From NCBI GenBank assembly GCA_024397995.1, contig CP073746.1:930001-994000 (forward strand): a stretch of DNA of 64,000 bases, in the 5' to 3' direction. The position numbers and the translations under genes are program-made. Below the pieces are notes generated by a model. That model did not search any database. It was not told the origin of the DNA and worked only from the letters and a program-made list of their open reading frames with translations. Within the stretch, counting starts at the first letter, position 1. Each line of letters begins with the position of its first letter. Origin of the DNA: a bacterium SCSIO 12827. Lineage in GTDB: Bacteria > Pseudomonadota > Alphaproteobacteria > Rhodospirillales > Casp-alpha2. This document shows positions 27,185 through 36,183 of this stretch, one piece after another.

Positions 27185-27417
27185 GGAGCGATTCTTGTTT
27201 CCCGGCGGGTTGGTTGTGGTGACTGCGGTGCCCATATTATGGCACGGTGTCGGCGGACACAGCCAATAAATGGCGCGTGATTGCGGCGGTTTCCGGGCAG
27301 TGTGAGATGCTTTTTTCACGGGCGTGCGCTTGCGGGGGTGCCGTCACGACGCCATAATTATCGGGCGCGGTTGTGCTATAGATTGGTGAAACTGGACGGA
27401 TATTCGAGGCTCATCCC

Positions 27418-27993
27418 ATGCCCCGGACCCTAGACGACGAAGCCTATCTGGCCGGGCATTTGCTGATCGCCATGCCCAACATGCCGGACGAACGGTTTTC
27501 CAAGACGGTGATTTACATGTGCGCTCATAATGCCGAGGGCGCGATGGGTCTGGTCGTCAACAAGCCTTTGGAAACGCTCAGCTTCCCTGACCTTCTGGAG
27601 CAGTTGGACATCGTGCCGTCCGGGCTCAGTGAGCCCATCAACGTGCATTTCGGCGGCCCGGTCGAATCGGGTCGAGGCTTTGTTCTGCACACTCCGGACT
27701 ATGTCCAGGAAGCCACCATGGTCGTCGACGATCAGATCGCCCTGACCGCCACGGTCGATATCTTGCCGGCCATTGCCGAAGGCATCGGCCCCCGGCAATC
27801 GTTGCTTGCGCTTGGCTATGCCGGGTGGGGGCCGGGACAACTGGATTCCGAAATCAAGGCCAACGGTTGGCTGCATGTCGCGGCCGACCCCGCCCTTGTG
27901 TTCGGCGGCGGCATGGACGACAAGTGGGAACAGGCGATGCTCAAGATCGGTGTTGATCTGCGCATGCTGTCGGACGAAGCCGGCCACGCCTGA
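27418..27993 (+). CDS. YqgE/AlgH family protein (UPF0301)
   Basis: 191 residues. [40 protein letters not shown] and [19 protein letters not shown] are the family signatures. The biochemical role of YqgE proteins is unknown; in Pseudomonas AlgH was linked to alginate control. The ATG at 27418 is the family start. A small unassigned gene follows after 29 nt. Confidence 0.95.
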   Translation: MPRTLDDEAYLAGHLLIAMPNMPDERFSKTVIYMCAHNAEGAMGLVVNKPLETLSFPDLLEQLDIVPSGLSEPINVHFGGPVESGRGFVLHTPDYVQEATMVVDDQIALTATVDILPAIAEGIGPRQSLLALGYAGWGPGQLDSEIKANGWLHVAADPALVFGGGMDDKWEQAMLKIGVDLRMLSDEAGHA

Positions 27994-28022
27994 ACGCCGC
28001 CAACCACGCCGGAACCGTTAAT

Positions 28023-28289
28023 ATGAGCCGCCCCCCCAAACGCAAACCCGCGGACGACCTGCGCAAGCTTCTTCTGGAGCGTATGGAAGCCTGCCAGACC
28101 GCTGAGGCCCTGAACGACCGGGTCATCCTGCCGTTCATCCAGGCGCTGGAGGATGTGTGCGGCGCCCGGGGTTATGTCCTGAACATCTATGGCGAGCAGG
28201 CGAACCTCACGTTCACCGGCGACGAGGATGCGGCCGAGGAAATCTACGCCCTGATCGAAAGCTATCTGGACAGCCGCACCGAGGTTTGA
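28023..28289 (+). CDS. small conserved-looking protein of unknown function
   Basis: 88 residues, acidic C-terminal half, no membrane segment. Predicted helices ADDLRKLLLERMEACQTAEA and EEIYALIESYLDSRTEV flank a strand-rich middle ARGYVLNIYGEQANLTFTG. I do not recognise a family. It follows yqgE by 29 nt in the same direction. Codon use and third-position GC match the neighbours, supporting a real gene. Confidence 0.65.
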   Translation: MSRPPKRKPADDLRKLLLERMEACQTAEALNDRVILPFIQALEDVCGARGYVLNIYGEQANLTFTGDEDAAEEIYALIESYLDSRTEV

Positions 28290-28496
28290 TGCCCGCCGGT
28301 CTGGAACTGATCGGACGGCGCTGCCTCGCGGACAAGGTCAGGGGCTACGGCGAACCGTTTTCAGATGGGCCACGTATCGACCGGGCAGCCATCCCGCGGT
28401 GGAAACACGTTGAATTTCCGGACCAAGCGTCCCACGATGGGGGTGACGGGGCAACGGGGCCTGCGGTAGGTGGTATAACCTTAGGTCTCCCCAAGC

Positions 28497-29006
28497 ATGT
28501 TCGAATCCATCCGGGATCAACGCGTTGCCTATATCGTCGATAAGGAAATCCTGGACCTGGACGGTATGGATGATCCAGGACATGTCGCCGTCTTTGAATA
28601 TTGGGACCGGGTGCGCCGTGCCCGCGTCGGTCCGCCGGTTGGTGAATTTCGCCTGGAAGCCCTGCCACCGGCGATCATCCCAAGCATCGCCGTCATCGAT
28701 TTTCTCGGTCCGCCCATGGATTTCCGCTACCGTTTTTTCGGAACCCATATGGTCCAGGTTGCTGGCCAGGAACTGACCGGAAAACGTTATTTCGCCGACA
28801 ACATCGAGGGGTTCGGATTCGTCAATGCGGAGGTGTTGCCGATGATGATCGAGCGGCGCGAGCCGGTCTATTCGCGCACGCGCTGGATATCGGTGAAGAA
28901 CCTGAAGTTCACCACGGCATCCATCCGCCTACCCCTGTCAGAGGACGGTGAAACCATTACGGGCGGAGTGGTGGTCGATCGCTTCACCCCCGGTCACGAA
29001 GCATGA
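28497..29006 (+). CDS. PAS_5 family protein
   Basis: 169 residues. The pattern FEYWDRVRRARVGPPVGEF, PPAIIPSIAVIDFLGPPMDF, RYRFFGTHMVQVAGQELTGK fits the PAS_5 (formerly DUF1413-like) proteins common in Rhodospirillales. It is a single soluble PAS-like domain with no output module. Ligand and partner are unknown. It ends 15 nt before the convergent M16 peptidase. The 207-nt gap upstream holds nothing I can name. Confidence 0.82.
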   Translation: MFESIRDQRVAYIVDKEILDLDGMDDPGHVAVFEYWDRVRRARVGPPVGEFRLEALPPAIIPSIAVIDFLGPPMDFRYRFFGTHMVQVAGQELTGKRYFADNIEGFGFVNAEVLPMMIERREPVYSRTRWISVKNLKFTTASIRLPLSEDGETITGGVVVDRFTPGHEA

Positions 29007-29021
29007 GCGGGACGCGTCGGA

Positions 29022-30281
29022 TCAGGCGCTGAGCCGGGCCGCGAAAGTGTCGCCGGCTTCCAGGTTGGCGAGCGGCCCGATCGCCGACAGGGTCGGCTTG
29101 GTGCTGAACAGGCGTTCGGCCACGTGCACGACGTCACCCGCCGTGACGGCATCGACCTTGGCGACGATTTCCTCGGCCGGAACGGGGCGGCCGTAGATCA
29201 GCATCTGGCGAGCCAATTGTTCGCAGCGCGACGAGGTGCTTTCCAGGGACATCAGGATCGATGCCTTCAACTGGGCGCGGGCACGGGCGACCTCGTCCTC
29301 GTCGACGGACAGGCGCACCTTGTTCAACTCGTCCGCGATCAGCGGCATCAGTTCGGTCACTTCGCCCGATCCGGTGCCCGCATAGACGCCGAACAGGCCG
29401 CCGTCCGCATAGGCGGATTGGTAGCTGTAGATGGAATAGACCAGGCCGCGTTTTTCGCGGACTTCCTGGAACAGGCGCGACGACATGCCGCCGCCCAACA
29501 ACGCCGACAGCACGGAGGCTGCGTAATAATCGTCGTCGTCGTAGGCCAGGCCTTCGAATCCCAGGGTGATGTGGACCTGTTCCAGGTCACGGTCGACGCG
29601 CACGTCGCCGCCGCCGTAGCGCGCGGCCTCGCGGGCCGCCGGGGCCCCCGCGGGCAGGTCCGCGAAGGTGTGCCGCACCATGTCGACCACGCGGTCGTGG
29701 TCGAGGGCCCCCGCCGCCGAGACGACGCTGACCGGGGCCGCGTAATGGGTGGTCATGTAGTCCAGGACCGCGTCGCGGGACATGCCTTCGATCAGGGCTT
29801 CCGAACCCAGGACAGAGCGTCCCAGCGCCTGGTCAGGAAAGGCGACGGCCTGGAAGTTTTCGAACACGATGTCGTCGGGTGTGTCGTGAAGCTGGTGGAT
29901 TTCCTGGATCACGACATGGCGTTCACGTTCCAGTTCGTCCGCGTCCAGGGTCGCGTGCTGGACCAGGTCGCCGATGACGTCCATGGCCAGGCCCAGGTCT
30001 TCCTTCAGCATCTTGGCGTAATAGGCCGTGTGCTCGCGCGCGGTATAGGCGTTCATATGCCCGCCGACGGCTTCGATCTCCTCGGCGATGGCGCGGGCGC
30101 TGCGTTTTTTTGTGCCCTTGAACACCATGTGCTCCAACAAGTGGGACACGCCGTTGACGGCTTCCGGCTCATGCCGGGCGCCGACGCCGACCCAGGCGCC
30201 GACGGACACGGTTTCGACCCGATCCATGCGTTCGGTGACGACGCGAAGGCCGTTTTCAAGGTCGGTGATCTGTACGGACAC
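29022..30281 (-). CDS. M16 family zinc peptidase (processing-peptidase-like)
   Basis: 419 residues, one M16 unit pair as in mitochondrial processing peptidase beta. The inverted zinc motif is GVSHLLEHMVFKGT (HxxEH) near residue 48-52, with the distant Glu in a helix about 75 residues later. LENGLRVVTE at the N-terminus and GLVYSIYSYQSAYADGGLFG are typical of bacterial members. Cytoplasmic or periplasmic location is unclear; no signal peptide. Last gene of the long minus-strand run, 11 nt after thrC, a common alphaproteobacterial pairing. Confidence 0.95.
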   Translation of the reverse strand: MSVQITDLENGLRVVTERMDRVETVSVGAWVGVGARHEPEAVNGVSHLLEHMVFKGTKKRSARAIAEEIEAVGGHMNAYTAREHTAYYAKMLKEDLGLAMDVIGDLVQHATLDADELERERHVVIQEIHQLHDTPDDIVFENFQAVAFPDQALGRSVLGSEALIEGMSRDAVLDYMTTHYAAPVSVVSAAGALDHDRVVDMVRHTFADLPAGAPAAREAARYGGGDVRVDRDLEQVHITLGFEGLAYDDDDYYAASVLSALLGGGMSSRLFQEVREKRGLVYSIYSYQSAYADGGLFGVYAGTGSGEVTELMPLIADELNKVRLSVDEDEVARARAQLKASILMSLESTSSRCEQLARQMLIYGRPVPAEEIVAKVDAVTAGDVVHVAERLFSTKPTLSAIGPLANLEAGDTFAARLSA

Positions 30282-30292
30282 TCAGGATTCCC

Positions 30293-31693
30293 TTAGGCGA
30301 GGGTTGATTCGATGGTGCGTTTCAACTGGTCTAGATCGTTGGCCAGGGTTTGGCAACGCTTGGGCCGGTCCAATAAATCCGCGAGGCGCGCGGGCAGGGC
30401 AGGGCGCAGGCCCGTGGCGTCCTCGACCGCGTCGGGGAATTTCGCCGGATGGGCGGTCGCCAGAATGACCATGGGGGCATCGGTTTCGCCCCGGCATTCC
30501 CGCGCCGCGCCGACGCCGACGGCGGAATGGGGGTCGATCAGTTCGCCCGTCTGGTCGTGCACCTGTTTGATGACCGCCTTTGTCGCCGCGTCGTCGAAGC
30601 GCGCGCCGGCGAACACCTTGCGCGCCCGGGCCAGTTGGTCGGCGGAGACCTCGAACCGGCCGGTCTTGCGGAAATCGGTCAGCACTTCGGCGCAGGTCGC
30701 CCCGTCGCGCCCGACCAGATCGAACAGCAGGCGTTCGAAATTGGAGGACACCTGAATGTCCATGGACGGGCTGGTGGTCGGCACCACACCTGCCATTTCC
30801 ATGGCGCCGGAGGCAAAGAAGCGGGCCAGGATGTCGTTGGCGTTGGAACCGACGACCAGTTTGGAAATCGGCAGGCCCATCTGCATGGCGCCGTAGCCCG
30901 CGAACACGTTGCCGAAATTGCCCGTGGGCACGGAAAACGCGACCGGCTTGTCAGGGGCGCCCAGCTTCACTGCCGCCCAGAAATAATAGACGATCTGCGC
31001 CATCACCCGTGCCCAGTTGATGGAATTCACGGCGGACAGGTTGTATCGGTCGCGGAAAGCGGGGTCGTTGAATAGGTCCTTCACCCGGTCCTGGCAGTCG
31101 TCGAAGGTGCCTTCGATCGCGATGTTGTGGACGTTGGCGGCCTGCACCGACGTCATCTGCGCTTCCTGCACGGGGCTGACGCGCCCCTTGGGATGCAGCA
31201 TGAAGATGTCGATGGCGGCCTTGTCACGGCATGCCTCGATGGCGGCGGAGCCGGTGTCGCCCGAGGTGGCCCCCACGATGGTGATACGCTGTCCGCGTTT
31301 CTTCAGCACGTAATCGAAGAACCGTCCCAGCACCTGCATGGCCACGTCCTTGAAGGCCAGGGTCGGCCCGTGGAACAGTTCCAGCAGGTATTCACCGTCG
31401 CCGATCTTCTTGAGCGGCAGCACATCGGGGGCGTCGAAGGTCGCATAGGCGTCCTCGATCAATGCCTTCAGGTCCGCTGCCGGAATGGCGTCGCCGATGA
31501 ACGGCGCCATGACCTTCTGCGCCAGGGCCGGATAGGACAGGTCCTTCATGGCGCGGATGTCATCGGCGGAAAACTGCGGCCAGGTCTCTGGCACGTAAAG
31601 GCCGCCGTCGCGCGCGAGGCCGGCCAGCAGGACGTCCTCGAAACCAAGCGCGGGGGCCTGGCCCCGCGTGGAGATGTATCTGGGGTTTGTCAT
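30293..31693 (-). CDS. thrC: threonine synthase
   Basis: 466 residues, the long proteobacterial/fungal type. MRYISTRG-like N-terminus (NPRYISTRGQAPALGFEDV), PLP lysine in FHGPTLAFKDVAMQVLGRF and the phosphate loop in GATSGDTGSAAI. It converts O-phosphohomoserine to threonine. Partner kinase thrB is 15 kb away. It starts 1 nt after the M32 carboxypeptidase stop, so translation is likely coupled. Confidence 0.97.
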   Translation of the reverse strand: MTNPRYISTRGQAPALGFEDVLLAGLARDGGLYVPETWPQFSADDIRAMKDLSYPALAQKVMAPFIGDAIPAADLKALIEDAYATFDAPDVLPLKKIGDGEYLLELFHGPTLAFKDVAMQVLGRFFDYVLKKRGQRITIVGATSGDTGSAAIEACRDKAAIDIFMLHPKGRVSPVQEAQMTSVQAANVHNIAIEGTFDDCQDRVKDLFNDPAFRDRYNLSAVNSINWARVMAQIVYYFWAAVKLGAPDKPVAFSVPTGNFGNVFAGYGAMQMGLPISKLVVGSNANDILARFFASGAMEMAGVVPTTSPSMDIQVSSNFERLLFDLVGRDGATCAEVLTDFRKTGRFEVSADQLARARKVFAGARFDDAATKAVIKQVHDQTGELIDPHSAVGVGAARECRGETDAPMVILATAHPAKFPDAVEDATGLRPALPARLADLLDRPKRCQTLANDLDQLKRTIESTLA

Positions 31694-31694
31694 G

Positions 31695-33212
31695 TCAGGG
31701 CGCTAGATAGCGCGTTCTGAGGTGGTTCTCAAACACCTTCGGGTCGAGCGGCTTGCCCGTGGCGCTGATCAAAAGCTCTTTCGCGCTGACGGACGACCCC
31801 TTGCCATGCACGTTGGCGCGTAGCCAAGCCATCAGCGGCGCGAAGTCGCCGCGGCCGATGGCGGGCTCGATTTCCGGGTTCTGGTCGCGGGCGGCGGCGC
31901 AAAGCTGCGCCGCCGTCATGGCGCCGAGCGTATAGGTCGGGAAATAGCCCCAGGCCCCATCGTACCAGTGGATGTCCTGCAGGCAGCCGAGCGTGTCCGT
32001 CGGCGGGCGGATGCCGAGCAGCCGTTCCATGCCGTCGTTCCACGCACTCGGCAGGTTGGCGATTTCCATGTCGCCTTCGATCAGCGCCTTCTCCAGGCGG
32101 TAGCGCAAGATCACATGGGCCGGATAAGTCACTTCGTCGGCGTCGACGCGAATGAACGAGCGTTCGACCTGCGTGTAGAGACGGAACAGGTTGTCCGCGT
32201 CCCAGGCGGGCCCCGTGCCGCCGAAGGTCTCGACCATGATCGGGGCCGCGAAATCCAGGAAGGTCTTGGACCGGCAGACCTGCATCTCGATCAGCAGGGA
32301 TTGGCTTTCATGGACGGACATGCCGAGCGCATGGCCCACGGGCTGGCCGCGCCAATCCTTGGGCAGGCCGCGTTCGTACATGGCATGGCCAGTTTCGTGC
32401 AGCACGCCCATGAGGGCCGAGGTGAAATCGTTTTCATCATAGCGCGTGGTAATGCGCACGTCGTCCGGGGTGCCGCCGCAGAAGGGATGCAGGCTGACGT
32501 CGAGCCGCCCGTGATGGAAGTCGAAGCCCAGCATTTCCATGAACCGCTGGCCGAGCGCCTTTTGCTTTTCCTCGGGAAACGGGCCGTCGGGCAGGATCAC
32601 CTTGGGCGCCTTGGCCTGGTGTTCCAGAACCTCGCCCAGGAACCCGGGCAGGAAGGCCTCCAATTCGTCGAACACGGCGTCGATCTCGGCGGACCGTCCC
32701 CCCGGCTCGTAATCGGCCAGCAGTGCGTCATACAGGCCGACGCCCAGAACCTCCGCCTTGGCGGCGGCCTTTTCGCGGACCAGGGCCAGAAGTTCCGTCA
32801 CCAGGGGCTGCACGGCCTTGAAGTCGTTGTCGGCGCGGGCGTCGCGCCATACGGCCTCGCAGGCCGAAGATGCGCGGCTGAGCCGCGTCACCAGGTCTTC
32901 CGACAGGGCCGTGGCCTTGACGTAATTGCGTTTGATCTCGCGCAGATTGGCGCGCTGCCAGTCGTTCAGGTTCGCTGCATCGGCCTCGGCGGCATTGATC
33001 AGGTCGCCAGTTTCGTTGTCCGTCAGCATGCCGTGATAGACGGCGGCCAGTTCGGCCAGCTGTTCGGCCCGGGATTCGTGGCCGCCCCTCGGCATTACCG
33101 TGGACATGTCCCAATGCAGGACTTCCTGGGCCTCGCCCAGCGCGTTCAGACGCCGGAAACGGTTTTCCAGGCGGGTGTAGGCGGGGGTGTCAGGGGATTG
33201 GCTGTCCGGCAT
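31695..33212 (-). CDS. M32 family carboxypeptidase (Taq type)
   Basis: 505 residues, the standard M32 length. The zinc motif is GVLHETGHAMYERGLP (HExxH), with the third ligand in SVHESQSLLIEMQV; DVRITTRYDENDF and the C-terminal YFPTYTLGAMTAAQL are family signatures. A cytoplasmic metallocarboxypeptidase with broad specificity, probably in peptide turnover. It lies 15 nt after ctaB and 1 nt before thrC. Confidence 0.96.
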   Translation of the reverse strand: MPDSQSPDTPAYTRLENRFRRLNALGEAQEVLHWDMSTVMPRGGHESRAEQLAELAAVYHGMLTDNETGDLINAAEADAANLNDWQRANLREIKRNYVKATALSEDLVTRLSRASSACEAVWRDARADNDFKAVQPLVTELLALVREKAAAKAEVLGVGLYDALLADYEPGGRSAEIDAVFDELEAFLPGFLGEVLEHQAKAPKVILPDGPFPEEKQKALGQRFMEMLGFDFHHGRLDVSLHPFCGGTPDDVRITTRYDENDFTSALMGVLHETGHAMYERGLPKDWRGQPVGHALGMSVHESQSLLIEMQVCRSKTFLDFAAPIMVETFGGTGPAWDADNLFRLYTQVERSFIRVDADEVTYPAHVILRYRLEKALIEGDMEIANLPSAWNDGMERLLGIRPPTDTLGCLQDIHWYDGAWGYFPTYTLGAMTAAQLCAAARDQNPEIEPAIGRGDFAPLMAWLRANVHGKGSSVSAKELLISATGKPLDPKVFENHLRTRYLAP

Positions 33213-33227
33213 GTCGCCTATATGGGG

Positions 33228-34202
33228 TCAAAAGACAGCGACGAACAGGGTGCGGTCGGCCAGCAGGGCCAGGAAAATCCCGAACAGGTAAAGGATCGTA
33301 TAGAAAAACATCGGTCGGCAGGGGCCCTGCTTGGCGTCGGCGACGTTTTCCGCCCGCCAAACCCGCGCCATATGCACGACAAGGCCGACGTTCAGGCCCG
33401 CGACGGCCAGGGTATAGAGCCAGCCGGACAGGCCGAGCATCACGGGCGCGAAGGTCGCCGGAATCAGCAGCGCCGTGTAGACGGCCATCTGGATCTTGGT
33501 CCGGTGTTCGCCGACCACCACGGGCAGCATGGGCACGCCCACGGTCTGATAGTCCTGGCGGCGGAACAGGGCCAACGCCCAGGTATGGGGCGGCGTCCAC
33601 AGGAAGATGATCGAGAAGAGTGCTACCGCACCCCAGGGGTCGGCCAGGAATCCGGCGTTTCCGGTCACGGCGGCCCAGCCGATGACCGGCGGCAGAGCGC
33701 CCGAGGCGCCGCCGATGACGATGTTCTGCGGCGTGCGGCGTTTCAGCCAGACCGTGTAGATGAACACGTAATACAGGATCGTGAAGGCCAGCAGACCGGC
33801 GGAAATCAGGTTGACCCAGACCGCCATGGCGGCGACCGAGGCGACGGCCAGCACCGTGCCGAACACCAGCGCGTTGCCGGGGTCCATGCGGCCGGCCGGG
33901 ATCGGCCGGTTCATGGTGCGCTGCATGTGCAGGTCGATGTCGCGGTCGTACCACATGTTGATGGCGCCCGAAGCACCGGCGCCGATGGAAATGCACAGGA
34001 TCGCGACGAAGGCTTCCCAGGTGCCGATGGCGCCCGGTGCCATGACCAGGCCGACCATGGCCGTGAACACCACCAGGGACATCACCCGGGGCTTCAGCAA
34101 CAGGGCATAGTCGGCCAGCCGGAACTGGGGTTCCGGGCGGGGCGCGGTCTCGGCCGAAGCGTTGATATGCGGGGCGACGGTGTCGCTCACGGGTGTCCTC
34201 AT
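33228..34202 (-). CDS. ctaB: heme o synthase (protoheme IX farnesyltransferase)
   Basis: 324 residues with about nine membrane helices (UbiA superfamily). The Mg-prenyl-diphosphate motifs are NMWYDRDIDLHMQRTMNRP and the second Asp-rich region in LALFRRQDYQTVGVPMLP. It makes heme O from heme B for the aa3 oxidase encoded divergently at 36487-40583. It is fourth in the minus-strand operon, 31 nt after the oxidase-like protein gene. Confidence 0.96.
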   Translation of the reverse strand: MRTPVSDTVAPHINASAETAPRPEPQFRLADYALLLKPRVMSLVVFTAMVGLVMAPGAIGTWEAFVAILCISIGAGASGAINMWYDRDIDLHMQRTMNRPIPAGRMDPGNALVFGTVLAVASVAAMAVWVNLISAGLLAFTILYYVFIYTVWLKRRTPQNIVIGGASGALPPVIGWAAVTGNAGFLADPWGAVALFSIIFLWTPPHTWALALFRRQDYQTVGVPMLPVVVGEHRTKIQMAVYTALLIPATFAPVMLGLSGWLYTLAVAGLNVGLVVHMARVWRAENVADAKQGPCRPMFFYTILYLFGIFLALLADRTLFVAVF

Positions 34203-34233
34203 GGCGTTGGTCGGTGTGCGTTGCCTGGGCGCT

Positions 34234-35652
34234 TTATATTTTAAGTTCGCGCCGAGGGCCAGTGTCCGTTGGTCCAGGTCGGCGTAAAAGTGCCCGCCCG
34301 ACGATCCAGATGAACATGACGCCGCCGGCCACGGCGATCACCGCACCCACCCCCATGCCGTACAGCCCGACCTGCGCGCCGAACGCTTCCAGCCCGGCGA
34401 TGTCGCCCGCCACCTTGCGCGGCGCGCCGTATCCGCCGGCCAGGAACAGGCCCGCCGAATGCAGCGCCTGCCCCAGGCCGTAAAGCCAGAACAGGGCGAA
34501 CGCGGCGCGGCCCAGCTTGGGGGCGCGCTCCAGCGACGGCAGCAGGGCGCAGAACACCAGGCCCATCAGGGCCAGGTTCACGCCGCCGATGACGCCATGG
34601 TAATGGGCCGGCGTGCGGGTATCGGCGCCGTCGACGAACAGGCCGAGCAGCCCGCCCAGGAAAAACACCGCCATGGACAGATAGAGGGCGGACCGCGCCA
34701 GACGCGCGCGGTCGTCGGCAGGCGGCGTGCCGCCGCCGGTGAACAGGAAGGCGGCGGCCAACACAACCGGGGCCGGGGCCAACAGGTATTGCAGGTTGGT
34801 GAAGGCCTGGGTCTGTTCGGCGCTGAACGCGGGGAATATCCAATAAAGCGCCGGGCCGATCAGCGCGAACAGGGTGAGGGCGGCCAGGGCCCAGAAGAAC
34901 AGACTGCCCGAAAGCGGCCGGCCGGCGGCCCCGGCCAGCGCCCACCAGGCGCAGAGCATCAGGCCGGTATTGACGAACTGCAGGACATGCCCGCCGCCCC
35001 AGAACAGGCGTTCGTTCAGTTCCACGGATGTCGGCTCGCCCGAGGCGGCCTGGAACGTCACGGCGAAGCAGGCAAAGGCGGCGACATAGATCAGCCCCGT
35101 CAACAGAACGCCGAGGCCCCCCGGACCCGGTTCGTTGACGCGGCGCAGGAACGCCGCCGCCAGGCGCAGGACGACGAACAGCACGCCCATGAACATGAAC
35201 ACCAGACCCAGGTAGTAGAGCGGGTCGATCACCGTCGGCACGTAATTGTTGAGGGACGGTTGGGTGTCGTGCTTGAGGGCCGGGATCATCAGCAGGATTT
35301 CCCCCGCCGCGACCAACCACACGGCAGAACGCCCCGTGGACCGGCCGCGCGACCGGCCGCCGTCCAGGTGATAGGTGGTCGCCGCCACCAGGGCGCCGAG
35401 CAGGCAGAGGAACCATACGACGAAGGAATAGACGACGTGGATGACCAGGCCTTTTTCAAAGAAATGGAGCGGCCAGGGGATCATCCGTTCCGCACCCGGT
35501 ACGCGGGACACGGCCAGCATCAGGGCGAACACGCCGGCGATGGCGAGGGCGGCCAGGCCCAGCAACAGCCAGGCGCGGATTTCCCAGCGCGCGTCTTCAC
35601 TGTTGGCGGCGGTGCCCAGGGTTCCGTCAGGGGTTTTATCGTTGTCTGTCAT
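34234..35652 (-). CDS. divergent heme-copper oxidase subunit I-like membrane protein
   Basis: 472 residues, about twelve transmembrane helices. Spacing and His-rich helices resemble COX1/cbb3 subunit I: FEKGLVIHVVYSFVVWF (helix 2-like His), ERLFWGGGHVLQFVNTG (helix 6-like) and TPAHYHGVIGGVNLALMG (helix 10-like HxH). HPEVY and the His-His pair that bind CuB in true oxidases are not seen, so O2 reduction at a normal binuclear centre is doubtful. Its ATG overlaps the DUF420 stop (ATGA). It may be an assembly factor, an NO reductase-like enzyme or a quinol-linked relative; I cannot decide. Confidence 0.75.
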   Translation of the reverse strand: MTDNDKTPDGTLGTAANSEDARWEIRAWLLLGLAALAIAGVFALMLAVSRVPGAERMIPWPLHFFEKGLVIHVVYSFVVWFLCLLGALVAATTYHLDGGRSRGRSTGRSAVWLVAAGEILLMIPALKHDTQPSLNNYVPTVIDPLYYLGLVFMFMGVLFVVLRLAAAFLRRVNEPGPGGLGVLLTGLIYVAAFACFAVTFQAASGEPTSVELNERLFWGGGHVLQFVNTGLMLCAWWALAGAAGRPLSGSLFFWALAALTLFALIGPALYWIFPAFSAEQTQAFTNLQYLLAPAPVVLAAAFLFTGGGTPPADDRARLARSALYLSMAVFFLGGLLGLFVDGADTRTPAHYHGVIGGVNLALMGLVFCALLPSLERAPKLGRAAFALFWLYGLGQALHSAGLFLAGGYGAPRKVAGDIAGLEAFGAQVGLYGMGVGAVIAVAGGVMFIWIVGRALLRRPGPTDTGPRRELKI

Positions 35653-36080
35653 TGGCCTGTATAAGGATAAAGGTGGACGGCCATGACATAAACCACGACG
35701 CCGGAAATGCCGACATACATCCACAGCGGCCAGACCCAGCGCGCCAGCGCCTTGTGGCGCGCGAACTGGCCGGTCAGGGCTCGCCAGAAGGTCATGGGCA
35801 CCAGTGGCGTGATGGCGATGGCGCCGATCACGTGGACGATCAGGATGGTGAAATAGACGGGCCGGATCATGCCTTCGCCGCCGAATTTGGCGAACCCGGA
35901 ATTGAATTTGTAGATTACGTAAACCACCAGGAACAGGGCCGAGGCGGCCGCCGCGCAAAGCATCATGGCGCGGTGTTTGTCTTTCGCACCCTGCCGGATG
36001 AAGACATAACCGACGGTCATGAACACCACGGACAAGGCGTTGAAGCCGGCGATCAGGTGGGGCAGGTCTTGAATGGTCAT
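35649..36080 (-). CDS. DUF420 family membrane protein (CtaM-like)
   Basis: 143 residues with four predicted helices. LPHLIAGFNALSVVFMTVGY, KDKHRAMMLCAAAASALFLV and YFTILIVHVIGAIAITPLVP, with conserved His residues, are the DUF420 pattern. The Bacillus relative CtaM is needed for heme-copper oxidase activity, so an oxidase assembly role is likely here. It starts 13 nt after the 29-residue peptide gene and overlaps the following oxidase-like gene by 4 nt. Confidence 0.9.
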   Translation of the reverse strand: MTIQDLPHLIAGFNALSVVFMTVGYVFIRQGAKDKHRAMMLCAAAASALFLVVYVIYKFNSGFAKFGGEGMIRPVYFTILIVHVIGAIAITPLVPMTFWRALTGQFARHKALARWVWPLWMYVGISGVVVYVMAVHLYPYTGQ

Positions 36081-36093
36081 GACGGCGAGTGGT

Positions 36094-36183
36094 CTAGCGG
36101 GTCGTCATGTTAAGCCAGAAAAGCAGGTACATCGTCACCGCCACGACGCCCAGGATGGCGCCCAACTGCCAGTTCTTCATCAT
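36094..36183 (-). CDS. 29-residue single-span membrane peptide
   Basis: A short frame, ATG at 36183 to TAG at 36094, preceded by AAGGA seven nt upstream. The peptide begins MMKNWQLGAILGVVAVTMYL and ends in NMTTR: a Lys/Trp-capped N-terminus, one hydrophobic helix of ~20 residues, a short polar tail. It is 13 nt before the DUF420 gene, at the head of the oxidase assembly operon. No family is known to me; it resembles the size and topology of small oxidase subunits such as CcoS or CtaJ-like peptides only in a general way. Confidence 0.6.
   Translation of the reverse strand: MMKNWQLGAILGVVAVTMYLLFWLNMTTR

Noticed and set aside
31968-34244. A 758-codon open frame opposite the M32 carboxypeptidase and ctaB genes
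   Set aside because: It spans two well-identified minus-strand genes and the gap between them, has no domain and shows antisense-type composition.
34241-35416. A 391-codon frame in another minus-strand phase of the oxidase-like gene
   Set aside because: Arg/Pro/Gly-rich translation without membrane helices; the chosen frame has twelve helices, an ATGA overlap with DUF420 and normal codon use.
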